In this document: positions 29,651 to 38,211 of the stretch, in pieces
Numbering within the stretch: position 1 is the first letter of the stretch
How the letters are laid out: every line of letters begins with the position of its first letter
NCBI RefSeq assembly: GCF_000760695.4
Contig: NZ_JHEG04000001.1
Location: forward strand, 2,264,717-2,328,716
Length of the DNA: 64,000 bases
Source of the DNA: Tolypothrix bouteillei VB521301
GTDB lineage: Bacteria > Cyanobacteriota > Cyanobacteriia > Cyanobacteriales > Nostocaceae
Direction: 5' to 3'
Made by a program: the position numbers and the translations under genes
Notes under the pieces: generated by a model
The model's input: the letters and a program-made list of their open reading frames with translations, nothing else
Databases searched by the model: none
What the model was told of the DNA's origin: nothing

Positions 29651-29686
29651 GCTCAAACAAAGGAAATGTAACATACTTTTAAGAGC

Positions 29687-29720
29687 GTAGTTGCGTTGTC
29701 TTTGTACTAAGCGCAACTAC
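29687..29720 (-). terminator. Hairpin between the 205-residue gene and the YcaO gene
   Basis: The arms gtagttgcg (29687-29695) and cgcaactac (29712-29720) pair perfectly over nine bp. The hairpin lies 56 bases past the stop of the - strand gene at 29776 and ahead of the YcaO gene, so the two genes probably do not share one uninterrupted transcript. Confidence 0.45.
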
Positions 29721-29775
29721 AAATAGGTTATATTTTTTTGTTGAGCTACCGGGCAACCATTAAATTTTTGAAACT

Positions 29776-30393
29776 TTAGGAGCCAGAAACAGGAATATAA
29801 ACAGATGGAGGGAGGTATTCACCGCTATTGTTGTCTTGTACCCACTGATTCAACTGTTCCTCCGTGACGGTAAATTCGCTCAATGCAGGACGTGGTGGAT
29901 AGGCAATAGTAGCAAGATATTTTGCTTGATTTTTGTCATCTTGGCGAATTCTCCCAGTAAATGAATCTACTACTACCTCAAAGCGAAAGTCTTGTATGAG
30001 AGGATCGGTAAAAATGTAGTCGTTTGCAGTCAGTTTTCGGTAAACATCAGATAAGGTCAGTTGAATATCTGGTGCAGTTTGATTGGCAATTATGACTTCT
30101 TTGATAATTTTGCTTGTTTCTTCTGCTAATTGAGCGGATGGGGGATCGCCATACTCAATTGCTGCTAGACGAGCTAGGGCTTGTTTTTTAAGAATGGAAC
30201 TGAAATAATTCTTGAGTTGTTGCTCTTGCCTTTTCTTATCTTCATCTCCATCAAATGCTAAAAAAGTAGTCCACGTCCAAGCTATAATTTGAGTCCATTG
30301 CTTAATAATAATCCGAATCTTTGCGATATTTTCAGGAGTTTGTAACTCTTCAGGTAATGATGTCATGTATGTTGTATTAGACTGCTCTGCCAT
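29776..30393 (-). CDS. Hypothetical protein, 205 residues, paired with a haem lipoprotein
   Basis: I do not recognise the family. There is no signal peptide. The N-terminal half is helical with a tryptophan-rich stretch (IIIKQWTQIIAWTWTTFLAF). The middle reads SSILKKQALARLAAIEYGDPPSAQ. The C-terminal half is beta-like and ends in a proline-rich tail (YLPPSVYIPVSGS). It begins 17 bases after the stop of the c-type haem lipoprotein gene, so the two are almost certainly one operon and may act together. Confidence 0.65.
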   Translation of the reverse strand: MAEQSNTTYMTSLPEELQTPENIAKIRIIIKQWTQIIAWTWTTFLAFDGDEDKKRQEQQLKNYFSSILKKQALARLAAIEYGDPPSAQLAEETSKIIKEVIIANQTAPDIQLTLSDVYRKLTANDYIFTDPLIQDFRFEVVVDSFTGRIRQDDKNQAKYLATIAYPPRPALSEFTVTEEQLNQWVQDNNSGEYLPPSVYIPVSGS

Positions 30394-30410
30394 TTTTAAA
30401 ACTCCTTAAG

Positions 30411-31901
30411 TTAGTTTGTCGCGCTAGGAGCGCTGGAATTAGCTCTACCCATTGGGAAACTAAAGTCTGTAAAAAGTTGCCTATTAGCTTGCAGTGTTGC
30501 TCCGGTATGGCATTCTATGCAACTACTACGTGGGATGTATGGTTCTATAGCAACATTGGCTAACGGGGACTTTGGCGTAACGTCCCTGAGACTTGTGTTG
30601 TAAGGCAGACTGGGGTTTGTTAGCCACTGAGTACCAATTAATTGGTAGTATTGCCAGACCGATGATTGAGAGATTTCTTTCAGTGCGTCTTGCCACTGCT
30701 TATTCTGTTCCAATCTTTGAGCATTGAGCGCTGAGTTTGGTGGACGAATTATCTGTGACGGAATTTGATTCTCAATTTTGTCTCCTACCTTTTTGACAGC
30801 ATGGGGAACCTCTTGACGCCAAAGGTATGGTTTCTCTACATATGGCTTGTTTTCTTGACAGTTTTCCCTACAATCCGGGTTGTACAACGTGTAACGAGCC
30901 CGGTTTGAAGTGCTATCTGGAACATTATCTACTTGCTCAAAAGTAGACCAAATCCACCCCTGCTCGCTTGTTTTATGCTTAATATGAAAGCCTATTAAAC
31001 CTACCTCAACTATCTGACTAAATTCTTCATCGGTATCGCTACAAAGTGCTTTACCTTCCGTACATTCAGTTGACTGTGCTGGAATCGTCCTCTGTCGCTT
31101 AGTTGTGTAGTAACGAGCTTTCTCCTCCTGAGATGTCTGTGGATCGAAAACTCGCCAAGCTGCTTTAATCTCAATCGCCCCTTCTTTCTCGTATGTGCTG
31201 CAAGGAACATTGAGGGGGTTGGCGTTTGCATCTTCGCTACATACAAGCGCAAATTTCTTGTCGTCGTTATTGAATTGTTGTAAGTTGACCGCGTCATACC
31301 ACTTGTTTTCAACAATTTGGTTGAATTCTTGTGGGTTAATGTATGCCTCCATAATAATGTAGTTGCCTTGCTGGTCAACAAGGGGTTTGTTTGCATTTGT
31401 ACCGTTGCTATCTAGTTTCTCTGACTCTGTCAGTTGTAATCTAGAGTTTTCTGTCTGTAAACCTCTTGTAGAGGTGACATTCAAACAAGTAAAAGGTTTA
31501 GTTGGTTGTATGGATGGTTCTTTTCCTGCTGAAAGGAATATTGTCTCTGGAGTACGATAGAACTCCCAGAGACGGGGAGCATTTGGAACCTCACCAATTT
31601 TCTCATTCCGTAAGGGTTCTCCTTGCTGACAATCAGCAGGCCAATTTAAAGCCAGAAAAACCTGCCAAGCAAAATTGTCGATAAAAGCGACTCTTGGCGT
31701 ATTAGGGTATAGCGCCTGTTGTTTGGCTAAATTGGGATTGTGTGGAATTTCAGAAGTGATTTCTGGTTTAAGTTGAAATCGGCTTTGGCTTTGAAGTTCT
31801 TTGTCAATTTGAGTGTCTGCTAGACCTGTAGAAACACAACCTAAGACCACAACTGAAATAGAAATAATTGAAATGAAAATGAGACGTTGAATATTTCTCA
31901 T
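30411..31901 (-). CDS. Putative lipoprotein with one C-terminal c-type haem site
   Basis: The 496-residue protein has a hydrophobic N-terminus with a lipobox (SISVVVLGC, Cys22), so it is predicted to be exported and lipid-anchored. A single haem-attachment motif CIECH occurs about 35 residues from the C-terminus (RSSCIECHTGATLQANRQ). The body (FIDNFAWQVFLALNWPADC) belongs to no family I can name with confidence. Many further cysteines are present (SEDANANPLNVPCS, CRENCQENKP) and could form disulfides. It is first in a two-gene unit with the 205-residue gene. A redox role is inferred only from the haem motif. Confidence 0.7.
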   Translation of the reverse strand: MRNIQRLIFISIISISVVVLGCVSTGLADTQIDKELQSQSRFQLKPEITSEIPHNPNLAKQQALYPNTPRVAFIDNFAWQVFLALNWPADCQQGEPLRNEKIGEVPNAPRLWEFYRTPETIFLSAGKEPSIQPTKPFTCLNVTSTRGLQTENSRLQLTESEKLDSNGTNANKPLVDQQGNYIIMEAYINPQEFNQIVENKWYDAVNLQQFNNDDKKFALVCSEDANANPLNVPCSTYEKEGAIEIKAAWRVFDPQTSQEEKARYYTTKRQRTIPAQSTECTEGKALCSDTDEEFSQIVEVGLIGFHIKHKTSEQGWIWSTFEQVDNVPDSTSNRARYTLYNPDCRENCQENKPYVEKPYLWRQEVPHAVKKVGDKIENQIPSQIIRPPNSALNAQRLEQNKQWQDALKEISQSSVWQYYQLIGTQWLTNPSLPYNTSLRDVTPKSPLANVAIEPYIPRSSCIECHTGATLQANRQLFTDFSFPMGRANSSAPSATN

Positions 31902-32400
31902 ATCGATTGTGTTGCAACTGATTGTAATTTATGCCACGCTATAGCTTGTCTCTAGAAGAGACTGAGTTTTTCTGCAACTACTTTGAAGGACATCTTTACA
32001 AAGGAAGCTCGTGTATTAATAGCTATTTTTCTGTAGAAATGGGTTAATTTTTTGCAAATTTTGACTGACATTTTAGTCGAACTAAAATCGCAGACTTGAT
32101 GATTCAAGTATTTGATTTCTCTTATTTTTACCCATGATTTAACACCCAATTACAGAATATCCTTAAATTGCATATTAAAGAACATAGTATTCTGTAAAAT
32201 TTACATTTTTTTATATTTTTATTAAATATGAGTTTTATATGAGTTTAATATTGCAAAATTTATATATAATAGTTATTTTGTTTATTTACAATACTTGTTT
32301 TTATGAGATAAACTTTGTCTGCAATTCTAATAAGAAATTTAATCTAAAAAACATAAAATATTTGTATTTGATACTGAATCCGCCTCTTGTACCCCCTTGA
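31902..32400. other. AT-rich intergenic stretch, no gene seen
   Basis: This stretch is very AT-rich, especially 32160-32390. Short open frames exist, but none has a ribosome site or a recognisable product. It should contain the promoter of the - strand haem lipoprotein gene. Confidence 0.5.
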
Positions 32401-32404
32401 TAAT

Positions 32405-32780
32405 TAAGTCGTTGCCTTGCGGTGAGTCCAGCAAAGCGTGGCAGTAAATGTTGGGTTTCGTTCCTCAAACGCCACATCGCTCAACGGGGGGCTTTGGGGT
32501 CCCCACGAAGTGGGGTTGGGGGGAAACCCTCTCCAGTTGCTCCTCTTGGGCAAAGACGACAGGTGCTATCTCCTGCGGAGACGCTGCGCGAACAACAGAG
32601 GAAACCTCCCGAAGTTTGCGGCTTGGGGAGTCAGTGCGGTCTTGGGCTTTGCCCAAGTGAAGCATCTGAGGTGGAAACCCCCAAGCCGCAACTTCTCTGG
32701 GCAACGCACTGTCTCCCCAAGACCGCACGGCGCTGCTCTGGGCACGCGAGTGGCTCCCCAACCTACGTGTTTTCGCATTT
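32405..32780. repeat. GC-rich element of nested inverted repeats
   Basis: This GC-rich block stands out between AT-rich flanks. The arms 32611-32628 and 32679-32695 pair over 17 bp with one bulge. Inside lies a tight stem cttgggc-ttt-gcccaag. An alternative 13-bp pairing joins 32634-32646 with 32716-32728. A further stem ccccac-gaa-gtgggg is at 32501-32515, and the segment tcctgcggagacgctgcgcgaa resembles a dispersed cyanobacterial repeat. It has no real coding signal, although frames stay open because of its composition. Confidence 0.6.
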
Positions 32781-32840
32781 TTATGCTTTAAAGATGCTTG
32801 AAAGAAAAATTGGTGGGAGCCTCGCAGGCAATAAGTTCAG

Positions 32841-35102
32841 TTACAACTTAGATTGAAAATACTTACGATATAATTGACAACTCGGAGTTGCTTTATTGTT
32901 ATCTAGCTTAATAAAACCCATACTGCTAAGTTTATAAGCAATAACAGGTTCTAACTGCACAGCTTCTGTAGTATTTATCACTTTATGAAGAGCAGATGCT
33001 AATTCCGGCTGTGCTTCCAAAGTGACCCAATGCCGCTGTAAATGATGGTAGTATATGCCTGTAGGAGTGGCAGAATTTTGTAGCAGTTGTGTCAAAGTTA
33101 TCTCTTGCTGACTGAGGTGATAGAGCGCTAAATGTACCAGTGCTGGATGTCCTCCAACCATATCCATCAAAAGGGTTGCTTCTAAACCATTTTTCCAAGC
33201 CAATCCATAACGTAAAGCTAACTGCTGTACTTGTTCAAAACTAAAGCTTTGTAACTGAATTGGAAGCCCGACATTGAATGGTGACTGATGAAGTTGCAAG
33301 GGAACGTAGACTTCTGTGGAATGAACCACAATCAAACGCAGCTTTTGCCAAATTGGTCGTCTTTTTGCTTCTTCATACCACGATCGCAATAACGGTAAAA
33401 ATTCTTTCGCCACCTGTGGATACTCAAAAATTTGGTTCACTTCATCTAAAGCCAAAACCACAGGAGAATCAATATATTCGAGTACGTAGTTTTGCAAGTA
33501 TAGCGAACAACTGACTTTACTCCCAATATCTTCATCCCAATATTCATCCATTCTTGGTTCTATCTGAAGCTGACGCGAAATATTAGCACACAGCCAACGC
33601 AAGAATCGATTTAAATCGCTCAGAATGTCGCGATCGATTTGCTCTTCAAAGTTCAACCCGATGGTACGGTAGCCAATGCAGCTAGCATATTCCAAAATTC
33701 TTGACAACAGAGAAGTTTTTCCAATTTCCATTGGACCTTTAATCCGAATTAAAGCTCCCGGCTTAGTAATTTCTCTGTAAATTTGTGCGCTAACGGCAGT
33801 GTTTTCAATATAGTAAGGAGAGTCTAGGGGAACAGAACCACTAGGATACGGAGGTAATAGGTCTTGATGAATGTTAATAGATGGGGAGAGCATTGGGGTT
33901 GTAAAGGGCGATCGCGTTTCTGTTTGCATTCCCCTAAGATTGAAACTCGGAGTTGAGTTTGGCGAACTTATCACGTCTTCCCACTCAATCCGAACACCAT
34001 CTTGCAACCAAACCATAGATGATTCGGCTGGGTTTTGGAAAATAACTGGTAGCCAAGTTGCACAAGGATATTCTTTCTCCAATGCTTGCAATCTTTCCCG
34101 TGCAGAACGTAGCGCCGCATATAAGGATTTGCCAGAAGAAAATTCAGTTATGAAATATCTTAAAAATTCTTGAGCCACCACATCCGGAACAGCCTCCCGC
34201 ATTACGATCGATTGAGGTATGTTCACATCTTCGAGTTGTTGCGCCAATCCCAAACCATCACAGGAGTTAAAAATTGCGAGTTTTAACCCACGACCCATTG
34301 CTTCCTTGAGTGCATACTTAAGTTTCTCAAGGGAAATTGTATCTGTGGGATTGATTTGCAGAATCCCTTTTTCTTCACTGGAACTATGACCTGCAAAAAA
34401 AAGAATATCCCAACCTTCTTGCCAAAGATGGTCATTCAAATCGCGTAAATTTGGCTCAACTAAAAATTTAATTTCTGCTCGATGGGATAATTTTTCCAAA
34501 AACATTCTATCGTGACTGATATCAATCCCTTGTGCATTTCCAAAAATTGCCAGAATTTTCAGTTGATACTTTCGATGATTAATAGGTAATTTATTAGTAT
34601 TTTGATACTCTGTTGCACTTAAAGCGACTTCCCCATAGGGATAATCTTCAAAAAACTCCCACAAATGCCAGGGTAGACGTCTCAATAAAGGATCGTTAGT
34701 CTCTATAATGAAGCGAATTTCATCAGATGGTTTTAATTGTGTACGTAATTGCCTATCGATTTTACGAAATTCTTTAGAGTCCAACCATGTATTTAATCTT
34801 TTTGACAGCTTTTGAGATAACTTCAGAATATCAGCCTCAGAAACATGAGTGAGCCCTACTTCTGAGATTTCAAGATAATCATCTGTTTCGACACTATTTC
34901 GCCAACAACTCAGGCGTTGATAGAAGGCATAATAAAGAGCTTGCCAATTTTGATAGAGTTCTAAAATTTTTGGTGCGGCTGGTAAACTAGCACTTATTTT
35001 CATGTGGTAGGGGTTGCTAGCTTCACCAACTTGTGCGGTGACGGTAGCACAGCCATCACGCAAGTTTCCCTGACCCAAGCTTAAAACAACTAACCTACTC
35101 AT
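32841..35102 (-). CDS. CHAT protease domain fused to AAA-like ATPase
   Basis: The 753-residue protein has an N-terminal region (1-160), a CHAT caspase-like protease domain (about 160-370) with the catalytic dyad His239 (LFFAGHSSS) and Cys281 (AIFNSCDGLG), and a C-terminal AAA-like (AAA_35-type) ATPase with P-loop KGPMEIGKTSLL near 455-466 and Walker B VVLALDEVNQIF. CHAT proteases are often effectors of cell-death or defence systems once activated. The C-terminal 330 residues closely match the next gene upstream, so the pair arose by duplication with different N-terminal domains. Its target is unknown. Confidence 0.88.
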   Translation of the reverse strand: MSRLVVLSLGQGNLRDGCATVTAQVGEASNPYHMKISASLPAAPKILELYQNWQALYYAFYQRLSCWRNSVETDDYLEISEVGLTHVSEADILKLSQKLSKRLNTWLDSKEFRKIDRQLRTQLKPSDEIRFIIETNDPLLRRLPWHLWEFFEDYPYGEVALSATEYQNTNKLPINHRKYQLKILAIFGNAQGIDISHDRMFLEKLSHRAEIKFLVEPNLRDLNDHLWQEGWDILFFAGHSSSEEKGILQINPTDTISLEKLKYALKEAMGRGLKLAIFNSCDGLGLAQQLEDVNIPQSIVMREAVPDVVAQEFLRYFITEFSSGKSLYAALRSARERLQALEKEYPCATWLPVIFQNPAESSMVWLQDGVRIEWEDVISSPNSTPSFNLRGMQTETRSPFTTPMLSPSINIHQDLLPPYPSGSVPLDSPYYIENTAVSAQIYREITKPGALIRIKGPMEIGKTSLLSRILEYASCIGYRTIGLNFEEQIDRDILSDLNRFLRWLCANISRQLQIEPRMDEYWDEDIGSKVSCSLYLQNYVLEYIDSPVVLALDEVNQIFEYPQVAKEFLPLLRSWYEEAKRRPIWQKLRLIVVHSTEVYVPLQLHQSPFNVGLPIQLQSFSFEQVQQLALRYGLAWKNGLEATLLMDMVGGHPALVHLALYHLSQQEITLTQLLQNSATPTGIYYHHLQRHWVTLEAQPELASALHKVINTTEAVQLEPVIAYKLSSMGFIKLDNNKATPSCQLYRKYFQSKL

Positions 35103-35423
35103 AAGTGTTCGATCTCGTAATAGTCAATTCTTGACTTATGAGATTGACTCCCACATTTGCAAGAAGTAATTTTTATTAACAATTGTTTTAACGGTGATAG
35201 CGGTTTCTTTAACGATAGAACGATTTATGAAATAAATATTCCTGTTCCATTCTTGGCACTTCACTTTATTTCAAAAAATATAGAATCATTCTCGCTTTCA
35301 GAATTAAAAGTATAAATCGATCTAGTAAAGCTTATTTTTTTTTCATCCAATTTTTTTTAACGACTCCCTAATGACCACAAAAATTTTTAATGCGGACTTT
35401 TTCATTGTTGTATTTACTGAAAA
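35103..35423. other. AT-rich spacer between the paralogous ATPase genes
   Basis: No gene is visible. The stretch is AT-rich, with a T9 run near 35336-35344 and poly-T/A tracts on both sides. It may contain a promoter for the CHAT gene, but no clear boxes were found. Confidence 0.5.
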
Positions 35424-36839
35424 TTATACTAGCTTTTTCAAAATAGGAGAGGAAAACTTTCGTTGAAAATACTGCCGATACAACTCGCAACTGGGAACTG
35501 CGCGATCGTTTTCCAACTTAATTAATCCCATACTATTTAGCTTGTAAGCAATTACAGGTTCTAGCAATACGGGGATAGTCGTTTGCATAACCCTTTCAAA
35601 AGCAGATGCGAGTTCTGGCTGTGCTTGTAAAGTAGACCAATGACGCTGCAAGTGATGGTAGTAAATCCCACCTGGCGTAGAAGCATCTTCAAGAAGTTGC
35701 GTTAGAGTGATTTCACCATCACTTAGGTGATAAACTGCCAGATGGACGAGTGCTGGATGTCCCCCAACTACATCTGTTAGAAATGTTACCTCATTATCAT
35801 CTACCCAATCAATCCCATAGTATTGGGATAACTCCTGTACTTGAGATAGATTAAAGTGCCTTAACTGAATTGGCAATCCCACATTAAAAGGCGATTGATG
35901 AAGCTGTAAAGGCACATAGACTTCTGTGGAATGTACGACAATCAAACGCAACTTTTGCCAAATGGGCTGTCTTTTAGCTTCTTCGTACCACGATCGCAAC
36001 AAAGGGAAAAACTCTTTGGCCACTTGGGGACTTTCAAAAATCCGATCGACATCATCTAGGGCTAGAACTATTGGAGAGTCAATCTGCTCGAGCACGTAAT
36101 TCCGCAAGAAAAGAGAGCAACTGACCTTACTACCGAGATCCCAATCCCAGTAATCGTCTAGTTTTGGCTCAAGTCCCAATTGCAAAGAAATGTTAGCACA
36201 CAGGCACCGCAAAAATCGCTTGAGGTCGGTTATGATCTCTCCTTCAAGATGCTCCTCTAAATTCAGGCTAACGGTACGATAACCAAGATTTTTCGCGTAT
36301 TCTATAATTCTTAACAGTACAGAGGTTTTACCCATCTCTTTCGGTGCTTTCAGCCGAATCAATGCTCCTGGTTTGCTGATTTCCGCAAAAGCTTGCTCCT
36401 GGATAGCAGTGTTCTGAATATAATAGATTGAATCTAGAGGAACCGAACCACTCGGAAAGCGGGGGGATTTTTGTTTATTTGTCAAAAAGTGAGTGGAAAG
36501 CTGTCTTGACGGTGTAGCGATCGCTGGCAAAGCCTGTGCTGCATAAAATTCTAACAGCGCCCGACAGTTTTTTTTGGTCACGCGCCTGCCAATAATTAAA
36601 GATAGTTTTTGGCATAACCCCGGAGCAACAACATTAGTTAAGTAACCGGGACTGTATCCCCCTGCTTGAGCCATTTGACCGTAAGTTTGACTCTGCCAAA
36701 TACCGCGCAGTATTAATGTCTCTGTATCATTCAGAGGGCGATTTTGGGTTTCCAATAGCTTGTGATTGACAATTGCAAGTAGAGAATCAAGAGTCATGAG
36801 AAATTGGGTACTATTTTCCTGCCGATGAATTAAATTCAC
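35424..36839 (-). CDS. VMAP-type N-terminal domain fused to AAA-like ATPase
   Basis: The 471-residue protein starts with a helical, HTH-like module (about 15-110, LNDTETLILRGIWQSQTYGQ, YSPGYLTNVVAPGLCQKL) of the type found in vWA-MoxR-associated proteins of cyanobacteria. The rest is an AAA_35-type ATPase with P-loop LKAPKEMGKTSVLL and Walker B IVLALDDVDRIF. From SGSVPLDS onward it is very similar to the CHAT-ATPase downstream. It lacks a protease domain and could act as a sensor or adaptor for its paralogue. That relation is inference. Confidence 0.85.
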   Translation of the reverse strand: MNLIHRQENSTQFLMTLDSLLAIVNHKLLETQNRPLNDTETLILRGIWQSQTYGQMAQAGGYSPGYLTNVVAPGLCQKLSLIIGRRVTKKNCRALLEFYAAQALPAIATPSRQLSTHFLTNKQKSPRFPSGSVPLDSIYYIQNTAIQEQAFAEISKPGALIRLKAPKEMGKTSVLLRIIEYAKNLGYRTVSLNLEEHLEGEIITDLKRFLRCLCANISLQLGLEPKLDDYWDWDLGSKVSCSLFLRNYVLEQIDSPIVLALDDVDRIFESPQVAKEFFPLLRSWYEEAKRQPIWQKLRLIVVHSTEVYVPLQLHQSPFNVGLPIQLRHFNLSQVQELSQYYGIDWVDDNEVTFLTDVVGGHPALVHLAVYHLSDGEITLTQLLEDASTPGGIYYHHLQRHWSTLQAQPELASAFERVMQTTIPVLLEPVIAYKLNSMGLIKLENDRAVPSCELYRQYFQRKFSSPILKKLV

Positions 36840-37125
36840 GGCTTCGCTTTCAACAATCTTAGCGATAATGATTATAGAAACTTTTGTCTAAACCCCTTCC
36901 TACTGCCCGAGATAATTAATCTCGACCACAACCACGGAACGCACATTATTATAAAGTTATAGTACCGTTTTCTATGCCTAAGTTGAGCAAGGGTATAATT
37001 AATTTTTTTTATAGTCATTTGCCCGTCGGGACTGGGGAACTCAGAGCCCCGACGAAGTGGGGATTAAGGTATGGGGACAAGGAAGACCGGGGAGAATCAC
37101 CGAACGCCCGCTTCTCTTTTGCCAA

Positions 37126-38211
37126 TTAACTACTCGTTAACTCAATCCAGTATCGTTCGTACAATGCTTCAACTTCTTGACCCAAAGGAGCTAAACGTTC
37201 GCACTTTGTTAAAATTGCCTCTGAAGGAAACAAATTGGGATTATTTTGGATTTTCTTTGGCAATTGCTCAAATCCAGCACGGTTGGGAGTGGAAAGAACT
37301 AATATTTGGCTCATTTCAGATGCCACTTCCGGTCGTAAAATTAAGTTAATCCAAGCATAACCTGCTTCAATATTGGGGGCTGTCTTGGGAATGACGACGG
37401 TATCAGTCCACAAAGAAGAACCACTTTTGGGAATGACGTATTTCAGTTTAGGATTTTCTCTAACAATTTTCACAGCATCGGATGAATAACACATTGCTAA
37501 GAGCAAATCTCCTGCAATGATTTGATTGCGCCATGCATCAGTTGTAAAAGCTGCTACATCCGGTATGAGAACCTTTAACGTGTCAACAGCTTGTTTAATT
37601 TCATTTTCATTGGTTGAGTTGTAAGAATAACCGAGCATCTTTAAAACTGCACCTATGACTTCTCGGAAATCGTTCATTAACGCCATCCGCTTTGACAGAA
37701 CTTGTTTGTTTTCCCAAAGATAGTCCCAGTTTTCAGGTGGAGTTGTTAGCTTTTCGGAATTGTAAATAAAACCTGTGGTTCCCCAACTAAAAGGAATACT
37801 ATGACGGTTATTGGGATCGTAGATAGGATTTTGAAACCTGGGAAATAAATTGTCTAAGCCGATTATGCGATCGCGCTCCAATCTAATCAGCAATCCCAAG
37901 TCCACCATTTTCCGTACCATATAATCGCTCGGGTAAATCACGCTATAAGCACTACCACCTCCCGCTTGGATTTTACTGAGCATGGCTTCATTGGAATCAA
38001 ACAAATCTGCCAATACTTTGATCCCCGTTTGAGCGCTAAAAGTTTTTAGTAAATCCTTATTCGTGTATTGTTCCCACGTGTAGATGTACATTTGGTCGCG
38101 GGAACCAGTGGTAGCGGATGCACGGACGTTTCCAAGTCGCCAACCGCACCCTGCTAGAGACAAGCTAGAGAGCGCTGCTATTCCTGTAATAAATTCTCTT
38201 CTGTTAGTCAT
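37126..38211 (-). CDS. potD: Spermidine/putrescine-type ABC substrate-binding protein
   Basis: The 361-residue product is a periplasmic PotD/PotF-type binding protein (YIYTWEQYTNKDLLKTFSAQ, SVIYPSDYMVRKMVDLGLL, PFSWGTTGFIYNSEKL). The N-terminus has twin arginines and a lipobox (NRREFITGIAALSSLSLAGC), so it is probably a Tat-type exported lipoprotein. Its start overlaps the potA stop by eight bases, showing translational coupling. No permease follows. The nearest permease of this type is the lone potB about 20 kb away. Confidence 0.92.
   Translation of the reverse strand: MTNRREFITGIAALSSLSLAGCGWRLGNVRASATTGSRDQMYIYTWEQYTNKDLLKTFSAQTGIKVLADLFDSNEAMLSKIQAGGGSAYSVIYPSDYMVRKMVDLGLLIRLERDRIIGLDNLFPRFQNPIYDPNNRHSIPFSWGTTGFIYNSEKLTTPPENWDYLWENKQVLSKRMALMNDFREVIGAVLKMLGYSYNSTNENEIKQAVDTLKVLIPDVAAFTTDAWRNQIIAGDLLLAMCYSSDAVKIVRENPKLKYVIPKSGSSLWTDTVVIPKTAPNIEAGYAWINLILRPEVASEMSQILVLSTPNRAGFEQLPKKIQNNPNLFPSEAILTKCERLAPLGQEVEALYERYWIELTSS

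Noticed and set aside
29475..29775. A precursor peptide for the YcaO enzyme
   Set aside because: The only short frame on the - strand here (24 codons, MLHFLCLSYLQRGYPN) has no leader-like part, no ribosome site and no repeated Cys/Ser/Thr core, and it overlaps repeat DNA.
32422..32856. A 144-residue open frame and overlapping frames on both strands
   Set aside because: The frames stay open on several strands at once because the block is GC-rich and made of inverted repeats. There is no ribosome site, no family match and no sensible composition.
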